Source: Lepiota brunneoincarnata
Lineage: Eukaryota > Basidiomycota > Agaricomycetes > Agaricales > Agaricaceae
DNA length: 58,449 bases
Assembly: GCA_023014365.1 (NCBI GenBank)
Contig: JAEBUN010000086.1
Location: forward strand, 1-58,449
Direction of reading: 5' to 3'
Shown here: positions 47,335 to 58,449 of the stretch, one piece after another
Numbering within the stretch: position 1 is the first letter of the stretch
Layout: the number at the start of each line of letters is the position of its first letter
Notes under the pieces: model-generated
The model's database searches: none
Told to the model about the DNA's origin: nothing
What the model saw: the letters and a program-made list of their open reading frames with translations, nothing else
Program-made: the position numbers and the translations under genes

Positions 47335-47658
47335 ATGGCTTCAAACTTCGCAGAAAGACCCATTGACCAAGTTTCTCAGCAGCAGAAGAAATTGTGCACT
47401 GCTGTTGCCTCATCGCACAATTCGGCCACCTCTGGTAGCCGTGAGCCCCTCCAATTTGCGAGGATAGATGAGACCCTCCACCTCAGCCAGTCTACCAGCC
47501 CTCCAGCCGCAGGAGGATGTCCACCGGCTCCACGACTTGCCACCACAGCCCTTCCAACGTTTACTCCCGCCCCCCGTGGTAATGGTATAACGGTCAGGGT
47601 TAGGTCTGGCGAAGGAGATACCTTGCCCGAGGACCTGCTGATTCGTTCTGAGGAATAA
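47335..47658 (+). CDS. Small protein of unknown function, SGEGD family, copy 1
   Basis: A single open frame of 107 codons starts with ATG (MASNFAERPIDQ). The N-terminal two-thirds are Ser/Pro/Gln-rich, and a PPAPRLATT segment leads to a C-terminal tail VRSGEGDTLPEDLLIRS. The same tail, with synonymous codon changes, ends the ORF at 52236, which supports coding. No signal peptide or membrane segment is visible. A CT-rich leader and a TATA-like taatttaaatacc precede it. I do not recognise the family and propose no function. Confidence 0.6.
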   Translation: MASNFAERPIDQVSQQQKKLCTAVASSHNSATSGSREPLQFARIDETLHLSQSTSPPAAGGCPPAPRLATTALPTFTPAPRGNGITVRVRSGEGDTLPEDLLIRSEE

Positions 47659-50600
47659 AGTGTGGACCACGATGCCGCAGCGGATATACTATGACTTCAT
47701 TTCATTATGAACCTACCTTGTTCTGGATATAATGTCCTGGTCTACCATAGCCATAATCCATATTTTCATATTTTCCGGCATTTGACTATCTGGTGGGCAG
47801 TTCTATGAGCAAGATTATTGTTAATTCCTACTGGGGCCGGACGTGAGTTTCTGGCATCCCACTACGCCTGACCTGCTCAAAATTGAGTCTTTTTTTATGA
47901 CTTGCTCCGTCAGAAATCCCAATTTCTTCCTCTCCTGAATCGTTCACGGATTTAATGCGGGCCTCTATGGAGATACCACCCCCATGTTCCACAGCAACCT
48001 AGATGGGATGCACAATGCTGGTACTAGGTGTGGCTGTCTCGATGATTTGCAAAGAAGACTCGGGAGTGTATTATTAGCTATCACGTGACCTATATAAAAA
48101 TACACCTAACGACACTTAACGCCCGCTACGAGTCAGGGTCGAATCCAATTCGTACTGGTAGTGAGCTACTGGCATCCATAGATTGCTGCTTGGCTTCCTG
48201 GACACCCTTGAGATAGAATGAGCAAAACCAGAGTGGTAACTCCCAGGCCAGACTTGAAGCGTTGTTAGAACGGCCTTGCCATAACACTTGGAACGACCGA
48301 CAAGACGGGACACCTTTCGTGTGTGTAACCATACCTAATGCGCAGCTGACATTTCAATTCGAGCCCTTTCAACCTTAACAGTGAGCTCATTTCCAATGCG
48401 GTAGGCACGGGGAGTGTATTGTTACATAGGGTTGTCTCCTAAAGTATCTCCAAAGCCAGGCTACGGGTTTACAGTTTCCTTTTTCCTCTCAGGGGTGGTG
48501 ACTTGTGGACGAGGAATACGCTTGACGTGGGTGCCGAGCTGTGAAGATGTGGGGTGGGATCCCCGCCCGCGTTTCTCGACATTGTCCCAGTTCGGAGGTG
48601 GGACCGAGCGCATCTTATCCTAGCCGCGCGGCGTGCTACTCTAATGAACAAGTCTCAATACCTCTCCCGCACGGGAAACCGTCTTCCGCCGTTTTCATGG
48701 GAGGGTCAATGGACCTTACCCACTGGACAGCCCGAGCCGTACCTCAGTACTTACGTCTATCGAATTCGTTTGCTTCATTCGTTTTAGTGAGATCCCCGCG
48801 CACGGGCCGCTGGAAGCTCACCCCATTTACCCCGTAGCCTACAGTGCGCTCATCACAGTTCAACACGAGGTTTATCTCCCAAGCAAACACCTACCATTTC
48901 TCGCGGGCGGCTTCATCTCAACGCATGCCTTTACCCCATTGCGGCGACACTTGTGCGACGTGGGGCACCGGGGCTGCCACCGGGATCGGAGGGATGGATT
49001 ATGCGGTGGCGATAACACTTACTAGCAATGGACGAATGCTTGTGCCCAAACAGTCCTTGGTGGAAATGAAAATAGCGCCCGCCAATTGAGTGCGCATCTG
49101 TGTTAGATTTCTCCACTGCACCACCGTAATACCAAGACCAAGCGTCTGTTGTGTCTGACTCGGGGAACTGGGGCAACATAGGGGTTTGTTATTGGTGTGT
49201 ATTTCAGTACTTCCGAGGGGGATAACTTGAAAGCTATCACATCTGTCACCGCCTTGGACTCATGTAAGTCCACACAGGTGCTACATGGTGCAAACACTTG
49301 ACGCTAAAGCCCCTGGCCACTGCTCAACTCTTGATTTACCCGACAAATTTTCACGGTCTTTTGTGAGAAGGTTTGTCCTGGCCTCATTCTGTCAGCTCAA
49401 GTTAATCATGTCTTTCCTTCAGAAACAGAATCGCAACAATCCAGAATTTCTATGGTTTTGGGCAGAACCGCTGTTTTGGATTGTGGGTTTTCCTTCGCAC
49501 ATTGCTTGGGCCATCCCTTCCTCCCTTGAAGTTTTAGCCATCGCAGAACCAGACTGAGCCAGGACCCACTCATCCAAAACTCAAGTGTTTCCCCAATACT
49601 ACGGGTCCTTGTTATCATATAGTTGGTTACCCCTGGTGGGCCGGGACGGGCGTGCCCACCCACCTCCCCCAGTCAACTAGCTTCGCAGAATTAAGCGATT
49701 CTTCACCCGGACCGCCAATTGCCACCAGCCCCGCTAGCTCCCGCTGCCGCCTTGTTGATGTCGTGGTTGTGGTCAGCGTCTGATTGGGCATACGGGGGAC
49801 ATTTCCAGAGGATTGGCTGACGACTTGCAAGAAATGAGGTGGCCGCCATTTGACATAAGGAGAAACTTGGGTTCGGGTTCGAGGCCTGCGGTTGGGCGCT
49901 GGTCCAGCCGTTGGGTAGGAATGATACTCGTTCGGATACTTCCCTTTCGTTCATTGGCTATGTATCACTTTGATAGCATCATGTGTGCTGTCTGCTAGCA
50001 AGAACGTTCCTACTATGATAGCAATCCGTGTCGGATTCCCACACTCATCTGGAGACCATCACACATCTGTCATTTTATCATCTGTGACGGTTCCACATGC
50101 ATCGCCTCGAAGCTTGCAGGCGCTTTCCGGCCACAGTGGATAATACACGACGTACAAAGAATGTTTGATATCAGATAATAATGACAAACTCATTTATAAA
50201 TAGTTACCACGTGAGCTCGAAATGTTTAGCATTTGCCGCCGGCTCCGGGATTTTCGAATATGAAATTCAATTTATATCCACAAGTGGCAAAATAAATGCT
50301 GATCCGCCCATCGATCATCTGTTCGCGTCGGCAAAAAACCATGTACCACAAATTCAGCGCCTGCAAGTTAATTTATTTACTTCAAGGTAGAAATAAGGTG
50401 AGACTCAAGTCAAGGGGCCACGGAGCAAAGACGTCGGCTAGGTAGATCTTTGGCTACACCAGGTGCCCCTCCCAGGGCGTCGGCCTAGCATGCGACGAGG
50501 ACCCTTTGCAGCCGCCGTGGAAGTCGAGGCCGAGGATGTCACTGTTGGAAACCGTATCGCAGCTTGGTTCACACGAATTTTGATGTGCTGCACTGATCCT

Positions 50601-52235
50601 CCAGCCGTCTTCTTGAAAGTCAGAGCCAAGCCTCCCAGGTACTATCCTCCGTTGTCCCAGACCCTAAGAGCCATACAGAGGTCAAGCAAGCAAGCGCGCC
50701 TGTGATTGACGTCTTGGAAAGCTCTGCTGAAACTAGTAGCGATGGGGAGATGTTGGGATCAGATGCATAAGAGATTGTGGAGGTGCTGTCCATCTTCACC
50801 TTGCGCTGAGAAACCGTTCAGTGTCGGGAAAACTACGAAGCCATAAAATATTACCGGTATAAGGCATACCTGATAGTCATTCGGAGTTCGACGCCAGGAT
50901 TGTGGTGGGAATCCAAACGTTGACCAAGTCGCAGTCATCCAAGAGCCCATCCAAAGCTTGGGTCTGGGTGAGTCATTGTTCGATTGTGATCGCAAGTCTT
51001 CCACTCAAGACAAGCAGAAGATATGGAGGAATTGAGCGTTCGAGGATCCGTCCAAACGAGTTGTCGGACCATTGGAGTAACCGACAACACCGTGTAATCG
51101 CTGAAAGTCCGCAAGGAGAGGTTGTCACTCACTCATTAAACGTCGATAGTCCCAGGCGGTCAGGTCCCAGAAATAAAATACTACTACGATCCAATCCAGC
51201 CAGGCTAACTGTAACAGCCAACACAGCAGCACCGACCACCAAAATGAGTAGCCAGCTTCATTTGGCTACCCGACAGTTCAGCGATTGGAGGGAGCGCAGC
51301 CGCCCCCTCGTCACGTACAAAATAGCCTCCGCTCCAAAAATTCCAATAATTAGCCTCTCGCAAGGTCCTGGATATGGCACGCCAGCGATGATTGGCTATC
51401 ATAGTGGGCGATGAGGTAGTATTTCCCGAAAATACCTTATTCATGCCAGGCCATATATGTTTCCCGCGAGATATCGATCGCCGGCTGCTAGGCGTGGTGA
51501 CTGCCCACTGGCCGATCGAAGTTGATGATTTTTAAAGAGTGACTAAGAAATTGGCGCCCGCCATAAGGAACCAACGCCGTACATCTCGTCGCCAGAATCA
51601 AACTGTTTGCTATCAAGTTCCTCACATGACGAGGACGAGAAAAGGCGGTCGTAAGAATGTCTGCGTACGATGGATGGAAATACACCGCCCCAATTGTGCA
51701 AATGAAAGATTCTCCAAGAACAGTCGGTGGAAGAGGGAAAACAGGAAAACGGTCCCTGAGTGCTTCGGACCAGCACACAGGCCTCGGAAGACAGGGACAA
51801 ACATAAGTCAATAAGCCACTGCCTTTCATCAACCACACGTCAATCAAGAAGGTGGCCCCCTATCACAATACGCTATATGCCCTCACTCAGAAAACTCCCG
51901 AGCGCCCAAGACTGTTACACTGGGGCTGGGGTATCAACGCGACAAACTCGGGAGCTACTCTTTCTAGACAACAATCCGGGACCTATAAATCGTGGTGGCC
52001 TTCGAGTTGCTCGCTTCCCTCTCTCCTTCATCTCGACATCCGGGTGCGTACCTGTCTGAAAGTTGAGTCTGCAGCAGGTTCGCTAACGTATTGTACACGT
52101 TCCAGACAATTAGAACATACACAGCGTACGCCTTATCCAATTACGATAGCCACGCGAGGACATCACCACAGTAAGTATCACCGCCTCCACAGATGTGTCA
52201 CGTCCACTGATTTTCAAAAGACCCATTCTATTAAG
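47659..52235. other. 4.6 kb with no confident gene
   Basis: Short frames only. One at 50463-50705 (residues VGNRIAAWFTRILMCC) is followed in another frame by DPKSHTEVKQASAPVIDVLE with SSAETSSDGEMLGSDA and a stop at 50770. This could be a frame-broken small gene, but the evidence is thin. The remainder shows nothing I recognise. Confidence 0.45.
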
Positions 52236-52529
52236 ATGGTCAACACTAACGCTGCCCCGCGACCCACAGACCATGGAAACACGATCGACATTCCACCAAC
52301 ACCACGACTGGCCACCAACCGTGAAACTACAACTGGCATTCCACCCGCACCGCGCATGACCACCATTAATCTCCCAGCAATTGGCCAGGCCGCTGCTGCT
52401 CCAAGGGTTGTTTTTGTGAGGTCAGGCGAGGGTGATATTATCCCCTCAGACCTGTTGATGCGTTCGGGTGAGCGACCTCAGGTAGTGGGCAGCAAGGGCG
52501 GGCCGTCCCCTCAGTTGTGGTCTGCGTGA
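52236..52529 (+). CDS. Small protein of unknown function, SGEGD family, copy 2
   Basis: A 97-codon frame from ATG (MVNTNAAPRPTDHG) is Pro/Thr/Arg-rich. Two PPxPR-[LM]-[AT]-T segments are followed by VRSGEGDIIPSDLLMRSGE and a short tail. The last block aligns without gaps with the ORF at 47335. Codons for conserved residues differ at third positions (for example tct/tca, gaa/gag, gga/ggt), as expected under protein-level selection. Possible 5' leader introns precede the ATG. Function unknown. Confidence 0.6.
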   Translation: MVNTNAAPRPTDHGNTIDIPPTPRLATNRETTTGIPPAPRMTTINLPAIGQAAAAPRVVFVRSGEGDIIPSDLLMRSGERPQVVGSKGGPSPQLWSA

Positions 52530-53942
52530 GAGGGAAGTAGATGTGCCAGTATTGCGGCTAGAATCCGAGTGTACCTCTAACGGTTTCCTTTTTCGATATC
52601 GTGGCTCACTACATGATCACACGATTTTGTATTGTGACAACGCTGGTCCCAATAATAATGGCTGGTGGGAAGCTGTAGTAGTAGGGTCAGAAGCTGCCTG
52701 ATCTCTGTTTCGGGTTGGCTGCCCCTCTTTTGATTTAGTATGATAGCTGATTATGACGTTCAGTGTAAACTTTGAGCCACAGAAAGCGCTGATTGCCCCT
52801 ATCGAGCCCAGACGTGAATACCATTGTTGGATTGCTTATATAATGAGCAAACGTGGTCGATGGGGACCAGCAAAACGTAAAAACGGATTGAAGTCATGCG
52901 CAACCAAGAGCGGAGAAATTCTCTTGCGCTTGTGTAGACTCAGATTCAATTAATAAATATTTCTTCCACAAGGGCCACCAGCTCATAGTCCAGAGGGCGA
53001 GGCTCCCAGTCGTATCCCTGTCTAAACCAACAGCTCAACCTATATAACTCCCCCGCCCCGGGTGCGTACCAATCCAAGGGCCCTTTCTAGCCATTTTGGA
53101 CCTCCAACCGTGGAATCCCTTTGGCCTACCTTATCTATCCCACTCCCTTCCATCAGGTGTTACCCGCAGTCGCTCATTCTCTCAGATTGATGGTGAGGGT
53201 GTGAAAGGACGCCGCCGGCGGGCGACCCCACTAAAGGGGAACGGCCAACGATTGAGCGGGACTCGAGGTGATATTCGAGGTCAAGGGAGGAATAACCTAT
53301 TTACATGAGCTCGTCACTACTTAAACTACCTACTTGATGAATTAAGCCAGCAGGCTTACAAAGTGTTCACGGAATCAAGAACGATAATGGCTCTTTTCGA
53401 GGAGGTACAAGAGAGCGATTCATTGATGCTTTGAAGTTCCACAGCCCCCCTTCATCTGGATGATTACTCGGGCCATCTGCATGTCGATGAGCCAGCTCTG
53501 CGGCCATGTGGTATATGTTAATCCAGCCGCCTTGAAAATGATGCCCCTCAATCGAAGGTTGCCGGGAGGTTTTTTTTGCTCCCTGATGCTCATTGCTGAT
53601 GAGTGATGGATTAGTCTGAGTGGTAATGTGTGTTGGCGGTAACGGCGCCATGGGTTTTGCGCTGTGTACGACTTGTTTACACCTCACTAGCAAGGATAAC
53701 ATCAGATCCGGCGCATGCACTCCCTGCGAGCTGGCACCAACATGGGCTAGACTAAAAACTTCGGTTCCGAACGATGCAGGGTCGGATAGCCGGGGATAGT
53801 GGAACGAGCGGCTGTGTTCGATCTGCTGCATTGAGCTGATGCGGCCTCTTGTGCCTCACTCCTCCAGCGCTGGCCATTTCCACATACCACTCTCGTGCTA
53901 CTTACACGAGAGGAAACGTAAGAGGGTAAATATCTCGGAGCC
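52530..53942. other. Intergenic, no supported gene
   Basis: Frames of up to 154 codons on the minus strand (53831-53367) show no motif. Nothing else recognised. Confidence 0.45.
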
Positions 53943-54077
53943 ATGTCCACAGTCTCCGCCGATGCCGACGCAAATCTGACTCCCAGTATGATGGCCCTAA
54001 GCTCGCCTTACCAAAAACTTACCGGCGAGATTCTACGTGACTTCGTGCGCTCTAGGACTCTAATGAAACAGCAGTGA
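53943..54077 (+). CDS. Very short ORF, possible start of a truncated gene
   Basis: Forty-four residues from ATG in a good context (ccATGtcc), with the peptide LSSPYQKLTGEILRDFVRSR. The LxxEILRDF pattern is mildly reminiscent of an F-box N terminus. Nothing coherent follows, so this is at most a truncated fragment. Confidence 0.2.
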   Translation: MSTVSADADANLTPSMMALSSPYQKLTGEILRDFVRSRTLMKQQ

Positions 54078-56155
54078 ATGATGCCATGCAAGAGGAACTT
54101 CTCACGGTGGTATGACAGCGCGGAGCGTCGCTACCCCCAGCCTCCCAGCCTTAAGCTTCAGGTCACACGGGACATTCACCAGCCAATCTGAAAGGGGGGC
54201 GCACCAAAGCATCAAAGTTTTGTTGGATTGAGAGATTTCAGCGCGGTAGAAAATAGGGACCGGCCGCAAACACGCGGGGGTTCATCTCTGTTTGTACCTA
54301 TTATATACTCCCGGTAGTAATAAGACTACAAAAATGAAATAATGTAAGGCTGCTGCTGAGTTTGGGGGTAAAAGACATTATTTTTGATTAGCTATGTGGA
54401 ACGTATTTTATATCTCTATGAGTCCGAAATTCTACGGATCTCGGAACTAAAAGGAGAGATAAAATATGTGAAACAAGAGAACAAGGCTGAGAAAGTGTAA
54501 GGTTTTCTACGTAAACAGTGGGAGAAAGTAGGTGTGAGGTGTGGGATAAGAAAGGAGATAAATGAGAACAGAACTACACTAGATAATCACGATATCCTCG
54601 TGTAGCTGAGAGGGCATCCCTACAATAAAACAATGAATGAGGGCCCGAACCAGCGAAGCGCTCGATACTTCCAACAAGTTCCATCCTTTCCCCTCGAAAC
54701 CGAGGGGGAACAATCATTCATCAAGCATCTCTGATCGATATATCAACTAAACCCGCGCGTCCCCACTTGAGGAATGGCCCAGGGACATCGCTCTCATCTG
54801 CTAATATGATGTATCCTCAACTATATGTCTGGATGGATATGTACTAGGAGCAGGCTGGGAGTACATGTTACAAGTCTAAAGGCTGATCGTGGCCACGGAT
54901 TCCATCACGGTGCGACCATCTATTAAGCTTGGTACGGCTCCTCACAAATCCACTTAATACCTGCTATGTGATATTTCAGATGTCGAATCATTCCTGAAAC
55001 CAAGGCGATTGATGAGTACAACACCTTCCTGATTAATGAATTGGCTAACCGCATGTACATGAGATGCAAGTTCTAAGCCAGTAGCGCAACTCCGCATAAT
55101 CTGATCCCCGAGCCGTGTGATGGGTACGTCGAAGACCCCGAGAACATCGACCCTAGAGATTTGCCTATAGTAGGTGAAGGAATAAATGGGGCCTTGCAGG
55201 CGGCACAGGGACGGCTGCAATAATGTATCAATACTAAGCGCCTGTTGCCCATCCTTAGTTCTGAGTGATCAGGATATACTGTAGCAACGATTCTATAATT
55301 CTGAGTGAAACATTCTGGCCCCAGAAAAGGCATAGCATTTAGAGTAAACGGTAACGGAAGTACACTAATGGGAGGAGCTGGAGTCCGCTTGAGGTCGAAG
55401 ATGGGGAAACACCGCAAGCATTGGTTCAGGATCGGGGTTAGGTAATAGCAGACTATTTGGGCTGAAGCTGAGGTAAACCTCACGAGCTTCGGAGCTAGAG
55501 CACCAGCGTGAAGAAGCAAAATAGGACGGGGACCGGAAAAGATATTTTGTAGTGAGCATGACAACAGATTTTATATTAATTAACTCAATCTATAATCGAG
55601 CCCACCGCCAGAACAAGGGAGCCAGTGGTAGTGCAGGAGGGCGGCAGTTGCGCCATGGCCCGGAAGTGAGCAAGAGTGCCGGAAAGGTCATGCCAAAAGA
55701 AGAATAGCCCCTGTCCGGCTCCGAGCCGCTGGTCACCGACATACCTAACGCATTGACTAGAAGATACGCTAGTCTCCACCTCTCCCGGCGTGCTTCCACC
55801 CGAACTGAGCGTTCTCGGTTATTCCGTCATCTCGTTTGAGCCTCCGAATAGCAAACAATAGAATTTCCGGGGGTACACCAGTGCCGGAGTAACGGCCATC
55901 GCGGTGCCACTGATCAGATCATGATGCGCGGTGCATGGTGGGTGGTTGGCCTGTCTATTGTGTGACGCAGAGCTGCCCACTCCCTGCCACATCGGACTTG
56001 TTGATCATTTACAAGGACAAGAAACGCTTGATGGCAGTCCAAGCATTAAGATCTTCTCCTGACAAGGCCGCCAGCCGCAGCAGGCGGCGCCTCGCTGATC
56101 GCAGAAAAAAATAACTATATCTTCGGGACGCCAGCCCTTCTTGACCATAACTCTG
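54078..56155. other. 2.1 kb without a supported gene
   Basis: A minus-strand frame of 163 codons (55564-55073) contains several Cys and Pro residues but no recognisable domain. An AT-rich stretch spans 54290-54640. No RNA gene was recognised. Confidence 0.45.
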
Positions 56156-57904
56156 ATGTTCCACGAAACGAAGAAAGCACCTCTGAAACTACGGATCGTC
56201 ATCGTTGGGTGCGGCATTTCTGGCCTTACCTCTGCATACGCCCTGGGTCGTGCCGGACACCGTGTTACTATAGTGGAATGTGCTCCGCTCCTTACAGATG
56301 TGGGAGCTGGAATCCAAGTTAGCCCAAGTACTACCATTCATTTGTTAGAGAATCGCCCTCGCTGACGATTCAACAGACATGGCCCGGATTTTGATTCGAT
56401 GGGGACTGCGGGGCGAACTCGAGAGGCTGGGTGTACAGCCAGGTTCCATCAACTTCAGACGTTGTTCGTTGATCACCATCTCGCTTTGATGCCAGCTGAC
56501 AGCGATATAGACGAGTCAGATGAGCTTGTAGGCCTTTATGTCCTAGGCGATGATGTCCAGAAGCAATATGGGATACCATACTGGAATATCCATGTAAGCT
56601 TGCTGCGCCATGGGACATTGTGTCAAGCCTGTTCTCACCCTATTTGCAGAGAGCCGACCTCCTCCGGATGCTCTATAATGCGGCGAAGCCTTTCATCAAC
56701 GTTGTCCAGGACCACGTTGTCTCGGTTTCCACTTCGCCGAATGGCTCTCCATACATTACAACACAAACCGGCCGAGTCATCCACGCAGACCTTGTGATTG
56801 GCGCGGATGGAATCAAGAGTGTCGTGCGATCGCTCGTGGTCCAGCAACAGAGCAGGCCCAAACCAACAGGAGACCTCGCATACCGAGTTGTCATCCCGAC
56901 GAAGGAGTTTATGAACGACCCATTGCTGAGGCCACTCGTGGAAGATCCTCGCGTAACGTTTTGGATGGGCCCACATAGGCATATTGTCGGATACTGTGTG
57001 GTATGTGACTTCTTCTTTGTACTCCGCCCACGCTGATCCCCGGATAGAGCTCAAGGAAGATGTATAACCTTGTTTTGATACGACCTGATACGAACGACGC
57101 AAGGGAATCTTGGTCAGCGGTGGCGGACATTGACGAAATACGAGCAACATACGAAGGCTGGAACCCGAGGTATGCTCCATACTTGTAGTTTATCGCGCTC
57201 TGCGGCTCATTCTCATAAACTTAAAGGGTGACGAAGCTTCTGAGTATGATTGAGAAAGGGATCAAATCTCGCCTGGTCGTGCATGAGTCTCTGAAGACTT
57301 GGGTACATCCAAGTGGGCGTATAACATTGATTGGAGACTCTTGTCATGCAATGCTGGTATGTTTCCTTGATCCGTTGGAGTGCCTGAAATTTGAAATTCA
57401 CAAAAACACCGCCTATTAGCCATACTTGGCGCAAGGCGCAGCGATGGCTGTAAGTTCCACACCCCACTGTATCACGTACAACCTAATCATCATGGTTTCC
57501 ATGGGTTTCAGGTCGAGGATGCCGCAGTCCTTGGAGCTCTGTTTTCTCGCATCACCTCACACGCGCAGATTCCTGCACTCCTCAAGGCATACGAGTCACT
57601 CCGCCTCCAACGCACAACAGACACACAACTTGCTTCGCGATCGAATCAAGGAGCATTTCATCTTCCGGATGGCCCTGAACAGATAATGAGAGACCGGGCG
57701 ATGCGGCAATTGATGGCCGAGACACTAGGGAAGAGAGAACTCCAAATGGCAACACAAACGCAAGGCGATGTTGAGATCCAAGACAGTGACACAGGAGATA
57801 GGGTCAAGGCCAGCCAGTTGTACGCTTATGATGCTACTGAGGTAGTGGAGGAGTGGTATCGGTCTGGAGGGTACAAGGTGTACCAAGAGCAAGCAAGGTT
57901 GTGA
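56156..57904 (+). CDS. FAD-dependent aromatic hydroxylase (salicylate-hydroxylase-like, group A)
   Basis: Exons 56156-56327, 56377-56460, 56496-56593, 56650-57000, 57048-57169, 57227-57356, 57420-57449 and 57512-57904 give 459 residues. The FAD fingerprint is IVIVGCGISGLTSAYAL, followed by GAGIQVSPNMARIL. The DG motif reads DLVIGADGIKSVVR, and the GD motif GRITLIGDSCHAML, followed by PYLAQGAAMAVEDAAVL. This is the single-component class A flavoprotein layout that hydroxylates phenolic acids with NADH or NADPH. One junction is odd: the intron at 56461-56495 is only 35 nt, and a frame break is the alternative. The C-terminal extension after YESLR is acidic and longer than usual. The start ATG is followed directly by basic residues and the FAD motif. 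Confidence 0.85.
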
Positions 57905-58449
57905 TTTGTTCAAGACATTTCGTCGTATAGAAGTGCCGTGTCGCTTGTAAAATAGTCGCATGGTGGGTAATGTGGAGGGCTTAACTTGTCCAACTTTGGT
58001 TTATCTGTTGTATATGAATCCTTTGTGTGAGAATCCGAGTATTAATTTGTCGTCACCTATAAGCATCTGTTAGTTATTCATCATGGGGCCTGCTCACCAT
58101 AATTAGTGACAATATCATTGGAGATGCCAACAGAGTCTGCGGCGACTGCCCTAAAACAGGCGCTGATCCCTTTGTGTGTCCACGTACGCCTACTTCACCC
58201 CTTTTCCCAAACTTGGCATTGGGGCATGCTTTATCGCCATCACATCATCAGACGCCGGACGAGTGGGCATTCCAGCGCATCGTCACAGCGGGTCCGGCCG
58301 CAGTCCCGCAGCTGTATCCGGCCTCTGGCGATGGCAGTGGAAATGTCCTTGTATATGTGTGATGCATATACTAGTAAGGATATATCAGCCCCCTAGCAAC
58401 TCCCTGCGCGCCAGAATCATTTTCTTGCACATCATCCGATCAAAAGGGT
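57905..58449. other. Right edge of the window, possible start of another gene
   Basis: An ATG near 58125 opens MPTESAATALKQALIPLC, followed by a GT at 58178. A later peptide DEWAFQRIVTAGPAAVPQLYP lies in another frame. This could be the first exons of a gene that continues beyond the window, but neither family nor splicing can be stated. Confidence 0.25.

Noticed and set aside
48116..48200. tRNA-like T-arm text (ggtcgaatcc)
   Set aside because: No acceptor or anticodon stem could be paired around it.
55073..55564. 163-codon minus-strand open frame
   Set aside because: No ATG-supported start with a recognisable domain and no sign of introns or conservation.

Overview
The window looks like nuclear DNA of a basidiomycete fungus, most likely an Agaricomycete. 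The reasons are very dense 47-60 nt GT-AG introns, two intact P450 genes with 8-9 exons, a Pro-rich gene with a domain resembling DUF6699, an RNF216-like RBR ligase and metacaspase-type C14 genes. The order cannot be fixed by eye; Cantharellales is only a guess. Gene models were spliced by hand from the sequence, and the reading frame was checked across every junction of the genes called intact.

Left end (1-8.1 kb): subtelomere-like DNA. A large minus-strand gene runs off the left edge. It encodes zinc fingers, an OrsD-like region, a tyrosine-recombinase-like domain and a RecQ-type helicase, i.e. a telomere-linked-helicase type of protein fused to a recombinase. Its 5' end is followed by a 60-bp tandem array with 17 near-perfect palindromes, interrupted by two copies of the gene's own 5' end. 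Next come two complete hammerhead ribozymes and one remnant, each followed on the same strand by CCCTAA telomere-like repeats. This order fits successive end-additions by Coprina-type Penelope-like retroelements, with the old telomere to the left.

8.1-13.7 kb is decayed DNA. A BRCT-repeat gene (Brc1/Rtt107/PTIP-like) is broken by frameshifts and cut off by a dispersed 90-bp repeat that also occurs at 6.7 kb. An unidentified gene remnant follows.

13.7-34.8 kb holds a P450 (13.75-15.7 kb), a Pro/His-rich DUF6699-like gene, the divergent pair RNF216-like RBR ligase / BUB3 sharing a 110-bp promoter, and two tandem caspase-domain (metacaspase-like) genes. One of these is intact; the other has lost an active-site-loop Asp and has two stop codons. 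A second, less certain DUF6699-like gene ends at 34.8 kb.

34.8-58.4 kb is sparse. A flavin monooxygenase with an N-terminal NTF2-like region and a second P450 form a same-strand pair (39.3-43.6 kb). About 12.5 kb with almost no genes follows, containing two related small ORFs that share an SGEGD-x-x-P-x-DLL-x-RS tail. Near the right end lies a salicylate-hydroxylase-like FAD monooxygenase. The oxidative enzymes suggest accessory metabolism. BUB3 and the RBR ligase are the only clear housekeeping genes.
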